Positions 8,003 to 13,767 of a stretch of 13,767 bases of DNA are shown here, piece by piece. The notes under the pieces are model-generated. The model was not told the origin of the DNA. It did no database searches and worked only from the letters and a program-made list of their open reading frames with translations. The position numbers and the translations under genes were made by a program. Position 1 is the stretch's first letter; each line of letters opens with the position of its first letter. The stretch is from Legionellales bacterium (lineage in GTDB: Bacteria > Pseudomonadota > Gammaproteobacteria > Berkiellales > Berkiellaceae): NCBI GenBank assembly GCA_023266435.1, contig JAHFQF010000045.1, positions 1-13,767 on the forward strand, written 5' to 3'.

Positions 8003-8644
8003 TTAGCAGTAATAGGCGACAGATGTCATGACTTTGCTGGCAAATCGCATACTCACTCGCACAGGCCATGCTAACTCGATAGCGCCTTGTTCTTTTGCGG
8101 TAGTAGCATGTTGTTGCTCATCCCATTTCATCTGCATGACCACTGCTCGACTTTGTGTATCTCCAGCGGGCAGACAGTCTAAGTGATGTTCTAGATGGGC
8201 AGAGACCTGATTTTCTGTTTCCATCAGAAATCCCAAGCTGACTTTATCGCCACATAGACTGGTGAGTGCGCCAATGCAGAAGGATCCACAATACCAGAGT
8301 GGGTTGAGATAACTGGTTCGGTCATCCAGCATCTGTAAGCGTGCCTCACACCACAATAGGTGATCATTTTCTTCTTGGGCGGCTTCATAAAGTGCAGTTT
8401 TGATCGCATTGTCTTGGGCAAACAGTGCTTGACCTTGATAGAGTGCTTGTGCGCAAACTTCTCCTGTGTGATTGACTCGCATGTAGGCGGCAGCTTGTTT
8501 GGTCTCTTTCTGTGTTAATCTGCTTAGTTTCGCAGTTTCAGCAGGATTTTGTCTACCAGTACCTTGGGTAGCCTGATGGAGTGTTTTTAGTCCATTATCA
8601 ATGGCACAAAGGAATTGATCTATTTTAGAATAATTGCGTATCAT
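8003..8644 (-). CDS. coq7: Coq7-type 2-polyprenyl-3-methyl-6-methoxy-1,4-benzoquinone monooxygenase
   Basis: The 213-residue protein is a ferritin-like di-iron hydroxylase. It adds the C6 hydroxyl in ubiquinone synthesis and is membrane-associated. Likely iron ligands are all present: E62 in HTGEVCAQ, E92 and H95 in EENDH, E144 in METENQ, and E176 with H179 in DEQQH. The length fits bacterial Coq7, which replaces UbiF in Pseudomonas, Legionella and Coxiella. The ATG at 8644 is preferred to the adjacent TTG at 8647. The gene is divergent from bufA, with 68 bases between the starts, and convergent with the small ORF after the ankyrin gene. No clear promoter or ribosome binding site is seen. Confidence 0.93.
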   Translation of the reverse strand: MIRNYSKIDQFLCAIDNGLKTLHQATQGTGRQNPAETAKLSRLTQKETKQAAAYMRVNHTGEVCAQALYQGQALFAQDNAIKTALYEAAQEENDHLLWCEARLQMLDDRTSYLNPLWYCGSFCIGALTSLCGDKVSLGFLMETENQVSAHLEHHLDCLPAGDTQSRAVVMQMKWDEQQHATTAKEQGAIELAWPVRVSMRFASKVMTSVAYYC

Positions 8645-8712
8645 CAAAAGAGGACCTTAACGGGCACTAAGCAAGAAATCAGGGTATCAAAAAACAGGAT
8701 AGGATGATAGTT

Positions 8713-8964
8713 ATGAAGAAATCTAACAAATCAAAAATCAGCGCAGCCATTGCAACGGCTATCGCGTTGGGTACAGTGGCTGCAAGCATGCCTGCAGCAG
8801 CTGCCGATGTGGAAAAATGTTACGGTGTCGTCAAGAAAGGCATGAATGATTGTGGTAATGACAAACATGCTTGCGCAGGCCAAAGCACAGAAGATAGCTC
8901 AACAGACGAATGGATGTATGTGATTAAAGGTACCTGTGAAAAAATCGTGGGTGGTAAGCCTTAA
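8713..8964 (+). CDS. bufA: DUF2282 bufferin-type precursor peptide, BufA1 family
   Basis: The 83-residue product has a Sec signal peptide: basic MKKSNKSK, then a hydrophobic Ala-rich stretch and a likely cut near AAA-ADV at 30-32. The mature part carries four cysteines (36, 47, 54, 75) in the DUF2282 pattern EKCYG, NDCGN, HACAGQ and KGTCEKI. In characterised bufferins these cysteines are modified by the DUF692 (MNIO) enzyme, giving a periplasmic peptide that binds copper. The next two genes are the expected DUF692 and DUF2063 partners. An ATG at 8704 would add three residues, but its AGGA is only four bases away. The ATG at 8713 has AGGA at eight bases and gives the usual MKK start. Modification and metal specificity here are inferred from the family. 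Confidence 0.92.
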   Translation: MKKSNKSKISAAIATAIALGTVAASMPAAAADVEKCYGVVKKGMNDCGNDKHACAGQSTEDSSTDEWMYVIKGTCEKIVGGKP

Positions 8965-8984
8965 TACACCGACTCTAAGCAGGG

Positions 8985-9084
8985 CGGGGATCTATTTTGA
9001 AACCAAATGGCGTAGGGATGCGCCATTTGCAGCCATGGATAGCGCTGTTGAAAACTAGATCCCGTCTTGCTACATAACAAGACG
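8985..9084 (+). repeat. Stem-loop cluster in the bufA-bufB spacer
   Basis: The spacer between bufA and bufB folds well. GGGATCTATTTT (8987-8998) pairs with AAAACTAGATCCC (9051-9063) with one bulge. Inside it, CAAATGGCG (9004-9012) and CGCCATTTG (9021-9029) form a perfect nine-pair hairpin with an eight-base loop. Directly after comes CGTCTTG (9063-9069) with CAAGACG (9078-9084), followed by a T/C-rich run. The nested arrangement looks like a mobile or REP-type palindromic repeat, while the last hairpin could act as a partial terminator that keeps bufA mRNA more abundant than bufBC. Both readings are inference. Confidence 0.5.
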
Positions 9085-9139
9085 TTTCTTCTCTTCCAAA
9101 GTATTGGAATTTGGGTTTGAACGGATTTGAGGGGGCTGT

Positions 9140-10153
9140 TTGAGAGACGAGCATGTTATTAGACCTCTTGCAAAACTCGCTGCAACGAGTGAAGTGCAAG
9201 GAGAAACGGAGCGCAGAGCCGGAGTGTACACGCCAGTACATGGGGCTTCGAGCACCGCATCGACGAAGCAATTCGCCGTTTTAGTAGAGTTTTGCAAGAG
9301 GTCTATTCAAGGGGTAGGGCTTGGCTTACGCTCGCTGCATTATCAAAGTATTCATCAAACTTTGCCCGCTATTCCATGGTTTGAAGCATTAACGGACAAT
9401 TACTTAGGTCCTAAGGCCATACCTTTGGCTCAGCTGTGTAGCATACGCCAACAGTACCCCATTACCTTGCATGGTGTGGGGCTTTCTTTAGGATCTTGTG
9501 ATGCCCTTGATCAACACTATTTGCGGCAGTTGAAGCAACTGATTGCTGACACAGAGCCTGCTTGGATTTCTGAGCATCTTTCTTGGTGTAGTATTGGGCA
9601 ACATCGGGTCCCGGATCTGTTGCCATTGCCCTATACCGATGAGGTGGTAAAACATGTTGCCGATCGCATTCAACAGGTGCAAGACTTTTTAGGGCAACGT
9701 ATTTTGATAGAAAACGTGTCCAGTTATATTCAATTTGAACAAAGTGACATGGCCGAGTGGGAGTTCATCAATGCCATACTTAAGCAAGCGGATTGCTTGT
9801 TACTCCTAGATGTCAATAATCTTTACGTCAATGCCATCAACCATCATTGGGATCCATTAGATTATTTGTATCGTCTCGATCCTCTACGGATCAAGGAGTT
9901 GCATTTAGGGGGATATTCTTTAAAGGGGGCATTACTTTTTGATACCCACAGCCAACCCGTGCATGAGCCAGTCTGGGATCTATATCGACAAGCCATTGCT
10001 TTTCTCGGTCAGGTGCCTACGCTCATTGAATGGGATCAAGACATTCCTGCTTTAGAACGCTTAGTGCAAGAAGCGAAAAAAGCAGAGCAAATTTGTGCTA
10101 CCAATCGAACCGCGGTAAATTCCAGGCTGAGTAGGCACTATGCAGACGCTTAA
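9140..10153 (+). CDS. bufB: DUF692/MNIO peptide-modifying enzyme BufB with an in-frame palindromic insertion
   Basis: This belongs to the multinuclear non-heme iron oxidase family (DUF692, TIM barrel), which modifies cysteines of the BufA peptide. Visible family motifs, numbered from the TTG start, are GVGLGLRS (58-65), HGVGLSLGS (111-119), SEHLSW (144-149), ENVSSY (191-196), DVNNLYVNA (224-232), HLGGYS (255-260), DTHSQPVHE (268-276) and EWD (297-299). These include the His, Glu, Asp and Asn residues that bind iron in the family. The 337 residues exceed the usual ~280-290; the excess is residues 8-55, encoded by a palindromic element at 9161-9304. TTG at 9140 is chosen because GAGGGG lies at 9129-9134, the frame is closed by TGA at 9128, and no in-frame ATG lies before the conserved region. 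Whether the insertion is tolerated is unknown. The stop overlaps bufC. Confidence 0.88.
   Translation: MRDEHVIRPLAKLAATSEVQGETERRAGVYTPVHGASSTASTKQFAVLVEFCKRSIQGVGLGLRSLHYQSIHQTLPAIPWFEALTDNYLGPKAIPLAQLCSIRQQYPITLHGVGLSLGSCDALDQHYLRQLKQLIADTEPAWISEHLSWCSIGQHRVPDLLPLPYTDEVVKHVADRIQQVQDFLGQRILIENVSSYIQFEQSDMAEWEFINAILKQADCLLLLDVNNLYVNAINHHWDPLDYLYRLDPLRIKELHLGGYSLKGALLFDTHSQPVHEPVWDLYRQAIAFLGQVPTLIEWDQDIPALERLVQEAKKAEQICATNRTAVNSRLSRHYADA
9161..9304. mobile_element. 144-bp palindromic MITE-like element inserted in frame in bufB
   Basis: Perfect 18-bp terminal inverted repeats, AGACCTCTTGCAAAACTC at 9161-9178 and its complement at 9287-9304, bound the element. A small palindrome, TGTAC (9225-9229) and GTACA (9236-9240), lies exactly at its centre, so it looks like a decayed full-length palindrome. 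ATT flanks both ends (9158-9160 and 9305-9307) as a possible 3-bp target duplication; a TA duplication (9160-9161 and 9304-9305) is an equally good reading. Element plus duplication totals 147 or 144 bases, both multiples of three, and the inserted frame has no stop. It encodes no transposase, so it would be non-autonomous. The parent transposon family is not identified. Confidence 0.85.
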
Positions 10154-10892
10154 AACCTTACAACATGCGATGATGGATGCGATTCAGACGCAAGTTGATA
10201 CATCTACTTTAGTCACCAACCAACCCGGTTTTAATTTATATCGAGGAAGCTACTTGGCTGGGTTAATGAAAGTGCTGCAAGAGATTTATCCGGTGATCTC
10301 TGCATTAGTAGGCGCCGTTTTTTTTAAGGGACTCAGTCGCGAATATATCTATCAAAATCCTCTAGTGACTTGGGATTTGGATTACTACGGGCAAAGTTTT
10401 GCTAGCTTTATTCAGGCACATGTTGCTTGCCGTTCGTTGCCTTACTTGGCGAATGTGGCTCAGTTAGAATGGGCGTGTCATTGGGCATTGACTGCGCCAC
10501 CCTCAATTGAGTTTGATGGCTCGATTTTACAGTCTTACACGGAGGAGGAGTATGATGAACTTCGATTTCAGCTTTCGTCACATCTCAGTGTATTGAGCTT
10601 TGAATACCCTGTTACCAACATTTGGTCTCAGCATCAAAAATCATTATTACCGGATACAGAGATTGATATTTCCGGTGGTGGTGAGCAAGTTGTAGTGTGG
10701 GAAAAGGCAGGGGCAGTTTGTTTGATGCTCATTTCTGTTGAAGAGCAACGTGTATTAGCATGTTTACAAGCGGGGCAATCTTTAAGACAAGTGGCAGAGA
10801 CATGTGAAGCGCATCACATATCTCTAGCGACAATATTAGGGACCGTATTACAAAAGGGATGGGTAAAAACTGTCAGTCTAGGCAGTTTCTGA
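10140..10892 (+). CDS. bufC: DUF2063 protein BufC, partner of the DUF692 enzyme
   Basis: The 250-residue product matches the DUF2063 family. Its N-terminal domain has the typical pattern of an early GFNLYRGSYLAGL segment, then LQEIYPVISALVG, FASFIQ, and YLANVAQLEWA. A C-terminal part probably carries a winged-helix-like fold related to the peptide-binding domain of other RiPP systems. In bufferin and related operons this protein works with the DUF692 enzyme, probably by presenting the precursor peptide. The ATG at 10140 overlaps the bufB end by 14 bases, which implies translational coupling. The gene ends convergently with the coiled-coil gene, and their stop regions overlap. No DoxX-type fourth gene, seen in some related operons, follows. 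Confidence 0.9.
   Translation: MQTLKTLQHAMMDAIQTQVDTSTLVTNQPGFNLYRGSYLAGLMKVLQEIYPVISALVGAVFFKGLSREYIYQNPLVTWDLDYYGQSFASFIQAHVACRSLPYLANVAQLEWACHWALTAPPSIEFDGSILQSYTEEEYDELRFQLSSHLSVLSFEYPVTNIWSQHQKSLLPDTEIDISGGGEQVVVWEKAGAVCLMLISVEEQRVLACLQAGQSLRQVAETCEAHHISLATILGTVLQKGWVKTVSLGSF
10867..10888. terminator. Probable bidirectional terminator within overlapping gene ends
   Basis: AAACTGTC (10867-10874) pairs with GGCAGTTT (10881-10888), with one G-U pair, around a six-base loop. On the minus strand the stem runs directly into TTTTTA; on the plus strand it is followed by a T-rich but interrupted run. It overlaps the last codons of bufC and the last codons of the convergent coiled-coil gene. Confidence 0.5.
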
Positions 10893-11159
10893 TTCTTCTT
10901 TTTCATCAAAGACATCGTCTTCTTCAAATGCCTCCTCGTCGAGTTCTTCCTCTTCTTCGTACTCGTTTGTGTCTCGATCGACCTCAATGTCATCAAAACG
11001 TTTTAAGAGAGCACTGAGATCAGCGCGCCACTTTTCTTGCTCTGCTTTTAAGGCAGCATTTTCTTCTTCGAGCTCTTCTATCTGTAATCTAAGTAACTCT
11101 ATTACTTCAACAGTATGCTCTACTTTCTTTTCTAGTTTGGTAAGTAAATTTGTTGACAT
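10878..11159 (-). CDS. ZapB-like (TIGR02449-type) coiled-coil protein with acidic tail
   Basis: The 93-residue protein starts with a heptad-like coiled coil of about 55 residues, including LLTKLEKKVEH, ELLRLQIEEL and ENAALKAEQEKW. This resembles small gammaproteobacterial cell-division coiled coils of the ZapB or TIGR02449 type. The last ~35 residues are extremely acidic, dominated by Glu and Asp, and probably disordered. The ATG has GGGAG seven bases upstream. If the family assignment is right, it would assist Z-ring or nucleoid-linked division functions, but sequence similarity among short coiled coils is a weak guide. It is divergent from the DUF2970 gene and convergent with bufC. Confidence 0.7.
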   Translation of the reverse strand: MSTNLLTKLEKKVEHTVEVIELLRLQIEELEEENAALKAEQEKWRADLSALLKRFDDIEVDRDTNEYEEEEELDEEAFEEDDVFDEKEESETA

Positions 11160-11215
11160 CGGATTCTCCCTTTGTTTAACTCTTCCTCTTCTACGATTCT
11201 AAAGGGCATTATCGC

Positions 11216-11452
11216 GTGAAGCAAATATTAACGTTTTTTAGCGCAGCAAAACCTCCAAAGACGCCCAGCCTCTTGCAGATTATCTGGAGTGTGTTAGCGG
11301 CAGCCTTTGGTGTACAAAGCAGTAAAAATCACCACAGAGACTTCAATCAAAGTAGTCCAAAGCCCTACATTATTGTAGGTATAACCTTTACTTTAGTTTT
11401 TATCGCGCTTTTACTGTTTGCTGTTAAAGCGGCAATTAAGCTTGCTAATTAA
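11216..11452 (+). CDS. DUF2970 small membrane protein
   Basis: The 78-residue product matches the DUF2970 pattern: PSLLQIIWSVLAAAFGVQSSKN, here as residues 17-38, followed by a DF-containing linker and one strong transmembrane segment at about 50-72. Members are small inner-membrane proteins of unknown function found across beta- and gammaproteobacteria. It begins with GTG at 11216, with AAAGGG (11201-11206) nine bases upstream. It is divergent from the ZapB-like gene; a long RNA hairpin follows 15 bases after its stop codon. Confidence 0.85.
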   Translation: MKQILTFFSAAKPPKTPSLLQIIWSVLAAAFGVQSSKNHHRDFNQSSPKPYIIVGITFTLVFIALLLFAVKAAIKLAN

Positions 11453-11467
11453 CAGTTTGAGGATCGA

Positions 11468-11505
11468 GCAGAGGGGGCGCTGTTTTTCAACAGTGCCTCC
11501 TCTGC
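11468..11505 (+). repeat. 17-pair stem-loop downstream of the DUF2970 gene
   Basis: GCAGAGGGGGCGCTGTT (11468-11484) and AACAGTGCCTCCTCTGC (11489-11505) form a continuous 17-pair helix with a TTTC loop. The two non-Watson-Crick positions are G-U pairs in plus-strand RNA but would be C-A mismatches in minus-strand RNA. The structure therefore favours the plus strand, that is, the 3' end of the DUF2970 transcript. No T-run follows, so it is not a standard terminator; it may block exonucleases or act as a terminator with help. Confidence 0.7.
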
Positions 11506-11538
11506 CTAGCTGGCGCAAGATAAGACGCTGTTTCGGTA

Positions 11539-12483
11539 TTAACAAAATAAAAGATCAGACTCAATGCCCTCTTTTTCCATCATGCTCCTGAGCTGTTTGA
11601 GTGCCTCTACTTGAATTTGACGAACGCGTTCACGTGTTAAGCCTACCTCTCTACCAACCTCTTCTAACGTGGACTCTTCGTGCCCACGTAGTCCAAATCG
11701 ATGCGACAAGATGGCACGTTGTTTTTCATTCAAGTTGTCGAGTAGCTCATTTAACTTATTGTTTAAGTTGTTAGACTCGTGGATCATCGCAGGAATCTGA
11801 TCGGCATCAGATGCTAAAGCATCTAATAGAGGTTTGTCAGATTCATCACCTATGGGTGTATCAAAAGAAACCGTTTTCTCATTTAAACGCAATAACTTAT
11901 TGACGATGTGCTTATCGGTCTCCATGGCATCTGCAATTTCTTCAGTAGTTGGCTCATGGTCAATGGTTTGTGCCATTTCGCGCGCTTTTCTAAGATAGAC
12001 ATTTAACTCTTTGATAACATGGATAGGTAAACGAATCGTCCGTGTCTGATTCATCAACGCTCGTTCGATATTTTGTCTAATCCACCAAGTCGCATAAGTT
12101 GAAAATCGAAAGCCACGATGTGGATCAAATTTTTCCACAGCTCGGATTAGCCCTAGGTTGCCTTCTTCAATCAAATCCAGCAAACTTAAGCCTCGGTTAA
12201 GATATCGTCGAGCGATTTTAACGACCAATCTCAGATTGCATTGAATCATATGATTACGCGCAGTCAGATCGCCAGTTTGCACGAGATGGGCATAGTGGAT
12301 CTCTTCTTCTGCAGTGAGCAGAGGCGAGCCGCCTATCTCTCTTAAATAAATTTGTGTGGGATCTGAATCGGTAGTGGGTTGATGCGCATAAGCATTTTCT
12401 TCAATCTCCAGATCGTTAAAGCCGCTCTTTGGTTGGTTTTGAGAAGAGAAATCAATAGGGCCGTTCCAGTTAAATTTAACCAT
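11539..12483 (-). CDS. rpoS: RNA polymerase sigma factor RpoS
   Basis: The 314-residue product has the length and motifs of RpoS. Region 1.2 begins DPTQIYLREIG (41-51), and region 2 includes NLRLVVKIARRYLNRG (83-98), DLIEEGNLGLIRAVEKFDP (103-121) and RFSTYATWWIRQ (126-137). Region 3 holds RLPIHVIKELNVYLR. A region 4.2 helix-turn-helix, TLEEVGREVGLTRERVRQI (272-290), contacts the -35 box. The ATG at 12483 is preceded by AAGGAG about 11 bases upstream; the in-frame extension to 12582 adds a Cys/Phe-rich segment with no family match. RpoS directs stationary-phase and stress transcription, and in Legionella and Coxiella it also supports the switch between life-cycle forms. nlpD, its usual upstream neighbour, is absent. 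Confidence 0.95.
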   Translation of the reverse strand: MVKFNWNGPIDFSSQNQPKSGFNDLEIEENAYAHQPTTDSDPTQIYLREIGGSPLLTAEEEIHYAHLVQTGDLTARNHMIQCNLRLVVKIARRYLNRGLSLLDLIEEGNLGLIRAVEKFDPHRGFRFSTYATWWIRQNIERALMNQTRTIRLPIHVIKELNVYLRKAREMAQTIDHEPTTEEIADAMETDKHIVNKLLRLNEKTVSFDTPIGDESDKPLLDALASDADQIPAMIHESNNLNNKLNELLDNLNEKQRAILSHRFGLRGHEESTLEEVGREVGLTRERVRQIQVEALKQLRSMMEKEGIESDLLFC

Positions 12484-12680
12484 AATGACAGGTGCTCCTT
12501 GAAGGGTAATCGCGATACACCAAAATTGAGTACTGCAATACGCGGAGACTACACAGGAGCTAAAGCAAAAAGCGTGCCGCATTTATTTTGTGTTATTTTT
12601 CAAAGGAGTTTTTTCTTGCCTGCTGTGAAAGCATTTTTTTTGTAAAATAATCCGACAACCTGCTGATGAGGAATCAGAGA

Positions 12681-13085
12681 ATGACTCGTTCTGAATTGAT
12701 TGAAAGGCTATCCCGTAGATTTACTAACTTATCTGTTCCGATGATTAAAGTATTAATCAAAGAAATGTTTGAGACCATGAGCCTATCTCTCACGCGGGGT
12801 GATCGCATTGAAATTCGCGGTTTTGGGAGCTTTGGAGTGCGTTTTAGACGTTCACGCTTAGCAAGGAACCCACGTACCGGTGAACAATTACTGACGCAGG
12901 GTAAACAAGCCCCTTTCTTTAAAGCAGGTAAATTACTTAAAGAGCGGGTGGATAATACTGACGCGACTCTATCTGGCAATCCAGGGGGCACGCAACGTTA
13001 CTCCTCATTACCAGGTAATATAGCCCAAGGACCTGGGGTGGGATTACCCCATAATGTGCATTATGATGAAGACAATGCAAAGTGA
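12681..13085 (+). CDS. ihfB: IHF beta-subunit-like DNA-bending protein with C-terminal extension
   Basis: The first ~90 of 134 residues match IHF-beta. They start MTRSELIERLS, contain KEMFETMSLSLTRGDRIEIRGFGSFGVRFR, here spanning 28-56, and carry the ARNPRTGEQL arm tip (61-70) with the DNA-intercalating proline. They end with APFFKAGKLLKERV (77-90). IHF dimers bend DNA sharply in replication, recombination and transcription. The ATG at 12681 has GAGGA (12668-12672) eight bases upstream; the ATG at 12666 lacks such a site. Residues 91-134 form an extra Gly/Pro/Asn-rich tail ending in an acidic stretch. It is not part of normal ~95-residue IHF-beta and has no assigned role. The usual neighbour rpsA is missing. 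An HU-like paralogue is possible but less likely. Confidence 0.85.
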   Translation: MTRSELIERLSRRFTNLSVPMIKVLIKEMFETMSLSLTRGDRIEIRGFGSFGVRFRRSRLARNPRTGEQLLTQGKQAPFFKAGKLLKERVDNTDATLSGNPGGTQRYSSLPGNIAQGPGVGLPHNVHYDEDNAK

Positions 13086-13167
13086 CTCGAAATTTATCTT
13101 AAATCAGACTAGTCTAATGATTAGCCCTTCAATTCTTTTTTCATACATTAATTGGGTGTAAAAAAAA

Positions 13168-13767
13168 ATGACAAGCTATCTAGGGAACAAAAAAATCCAT
13201 ATTGGTACTCTGCTTGGGGCAATGGTACTTTTCTGCTGTCCCGCAAAAGCGTATTTTGATGAAGGGCTTGGTAAAACACCCGAATATGCAGATGCGGTAT
13301 CTGGGAAAACGGAACTGACCGAGCGAGATCAAGAGATCATGGAAAAAGCAGCCAAGCTGGTGATGCCAAAGAATAAAAGCTTTTTCGACATCGGACTAGG
13401 GTTAGGGGGCTCGCAGGTAAAAAATGTCACCAATGGTTCACAAAATGCATCCGCCTCGGTGGTGAATGGAACAGCAACGACTGACAATACTAAACTTAAA
13501 GTGGGTTTAGGATACCGTTGGCAGCAATTGGCAATCAGTGGGGATTTTTTGATACATGGCAAAATGCATCATTCTAGTAGCCCCATGTTAACAGGAGGCA
13601 GCACACAAATTGAGTCTGATATCAGTACCATGGCCATTTTATGTAATGCTTCCTTTGATCTGATACAAACACAATGGTTCTCCCCCTATGTATCGGCAGG
13701 GGTTGGTTTGGCCAAGAATACTGCGAAATCTACGACAAAGACACTGGCGGGGGTAGAGCAGAGTAAA
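13168..13767 (+). CDS. Outer-membrane beta-barrel protein, 3' partial
   Basis: The frame opens at the ATG at 13168 and stays open for 200 codons to the window edge, so the stop lies outside. A signal peptide is clear: NKK, then a hydrophobic stretch IGTLLGAMVLFCC, and a PAKA-YF cleavage site near residue 28. The region to ~70 is charged and likely a periplasmic or plug segment. After it come alternating strand-like pieces typical of small barrels: FFDIGLGLGGSQV, KLKVGLGYRWQQLAISGDFLIHG in two parts, STMAILCNASFDL and WFSPYVSAGVGLAKN. These match the OmpA-like/Omp25 fold in general terms. Ser/Thr/Asn-rich loops separate the strands. The ribosome binding site is weak (GGGTG, then an A8 run). 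The specific function is unknown. Confidence 0.75.
   Translation, partial: MTSYLGNKKIHIGTLLGAMVLFCCPAKAYFDEGLGKTPEYADAVSGKTELTERDQEIMEKAAKLVMPKNKSFFDIGLGLGGSQVKNVTNGSQNASASVVNGTATTDNTKLKVGLGYRWQQLAISGDFLIHGKMHHSSSPMLTGGSTQIESDISTMAILCNASFDLIQTQWFSPYVSAGVGLAKNTAKSTTKTLAGVEQSK

Noticed and set aside
9153..9160. ATG at 9153 as the original bufB start
   Set aside because: It is out of frame with the DUF692 coding sequence both now and after removal of the element; the TTG at 9140 is in frame in both cases.
8975..9297. Minus-strand ORFs of 75 and 98 codons across the bufA-bufB spacer and the bufB start
   Set aside because: They are read through the stem-loop cluster and the palindromic element, lie opposite bufB and show no family match; both probably arise from repeat sequence.
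11153..11181. Possible promoter (TTGACA, 17 bases, TTAACT) for the DUF2970 gene
   Set aside because: The -35 is perfect, but it overlaps the start codon region of the divergent gene and the -10 matches at only three of six positions; too weak to list.
12379..12645. 88-codon plus-strand ORF opposite the rpoS 5' end
   Set aside because: It overlaps the conserved rpoS coding region on the other strand and has no recognisable motif.
12616..12648. Possible ihfB promoter (TTGCCT and TAAAAT)
   Set aside because: The spacing of 21 bases is too long for a sigma70 promoter; no better pair was found.
13228..13255. Lipoprotein signal at the Cys pair of the partial outer-membrane protein
   Set aside because: The residues before the cysteines (V-L-F) do not fit a lipobox, and PAKA gives a good signal peptidase I site.
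1..13767. CRISPR arrays, tRNA or rRNA genes
   Set aside because: No regularly spaced repeats, no tRNA-like cloverleaf with a T-arm, and no rRNA sequence were recognised on either strand.

Overview
The window looks like part of the chromosome of a host-associated gammaproteobacterium, most likely in or near the Legionellales (Coxiella, Legionella, Aquicella, Berkiella type). This rests on gammaproteobacterial RpoS, IHF-beta and Coq7 proteins, moderately AT-rich DNA, and two large genes of the kind these bacteria use as secreted effectors: a SecA-like ATPase and a 16-repeat ankyrin protein. The genus assignment is inference; no 16S gene or other decisive marker is present.

Layout. Positions 1-3449 hold a 5'-truncated SecA-like motor protein gene; its 3' end is continued by a second reading frame, so it is probably frameshifted. 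After a 330-base gap with a REP-like repeat come a sigma70-type promoter, a perfect CIRCE operator and groES-groEL (3684-5758), closed by a strong terminator. An ankyrin-repeat gene (5842-7728) follows, and its end overlaps a small ORF (7713-7934) with a glutamate-rich C-terminus. coq7, for ubiquinone synthesis, lies on the minus strand (8003-8644). Divergent from it is a bufA-bufB-bufC operon (8713-10892) for a metal-binding, post-translationally modified peptide of the bufferin/DUF2282 type. Convergent with bufC is a coiled-coil, very acidic ZapB-like gene (10878-11159). Then come a DUF2970 membrane protein gene (11216-11452), rpoS on the minus strand (11539-12483), an ihfB-like gene with a long C-terminal extension (12681-13085), and the first 200 codons of an outer-membrane beta-barrel gene (13168 to the window end).

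The most interesting feature is inside bufB. A 144-bp element with perfect 18-bp terminal inverted repeats and a centred small palindrome sits in frame near the 5' end of the gene. It adds 48 residues, plus one from the target duplication, and keeps the frame open. Removing it reconstructs a normal DUF692 N-terminus, and the TTG start with its ribosome binding site lies upstream of the insertion. This resembles in form the palindromic elements of Rickettsia that insert in frame into genes. The bufA-bufB spacer also holds a cluster of stem-loops that could set the ratio of peptide precursor to modifying enzymes.

How the genes relate. GroES/GroEL under HrcA/CIRCE control, RpoS and IHF belong to stress and growth-phase control. 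BufABC probably handles copper or another metal in the periplasm. The SecA-like and ankyrin genes are accessory and flank the housekeeping groE operon. Both have a frame break, or a -1 overlapping ORF, at the 3' end.
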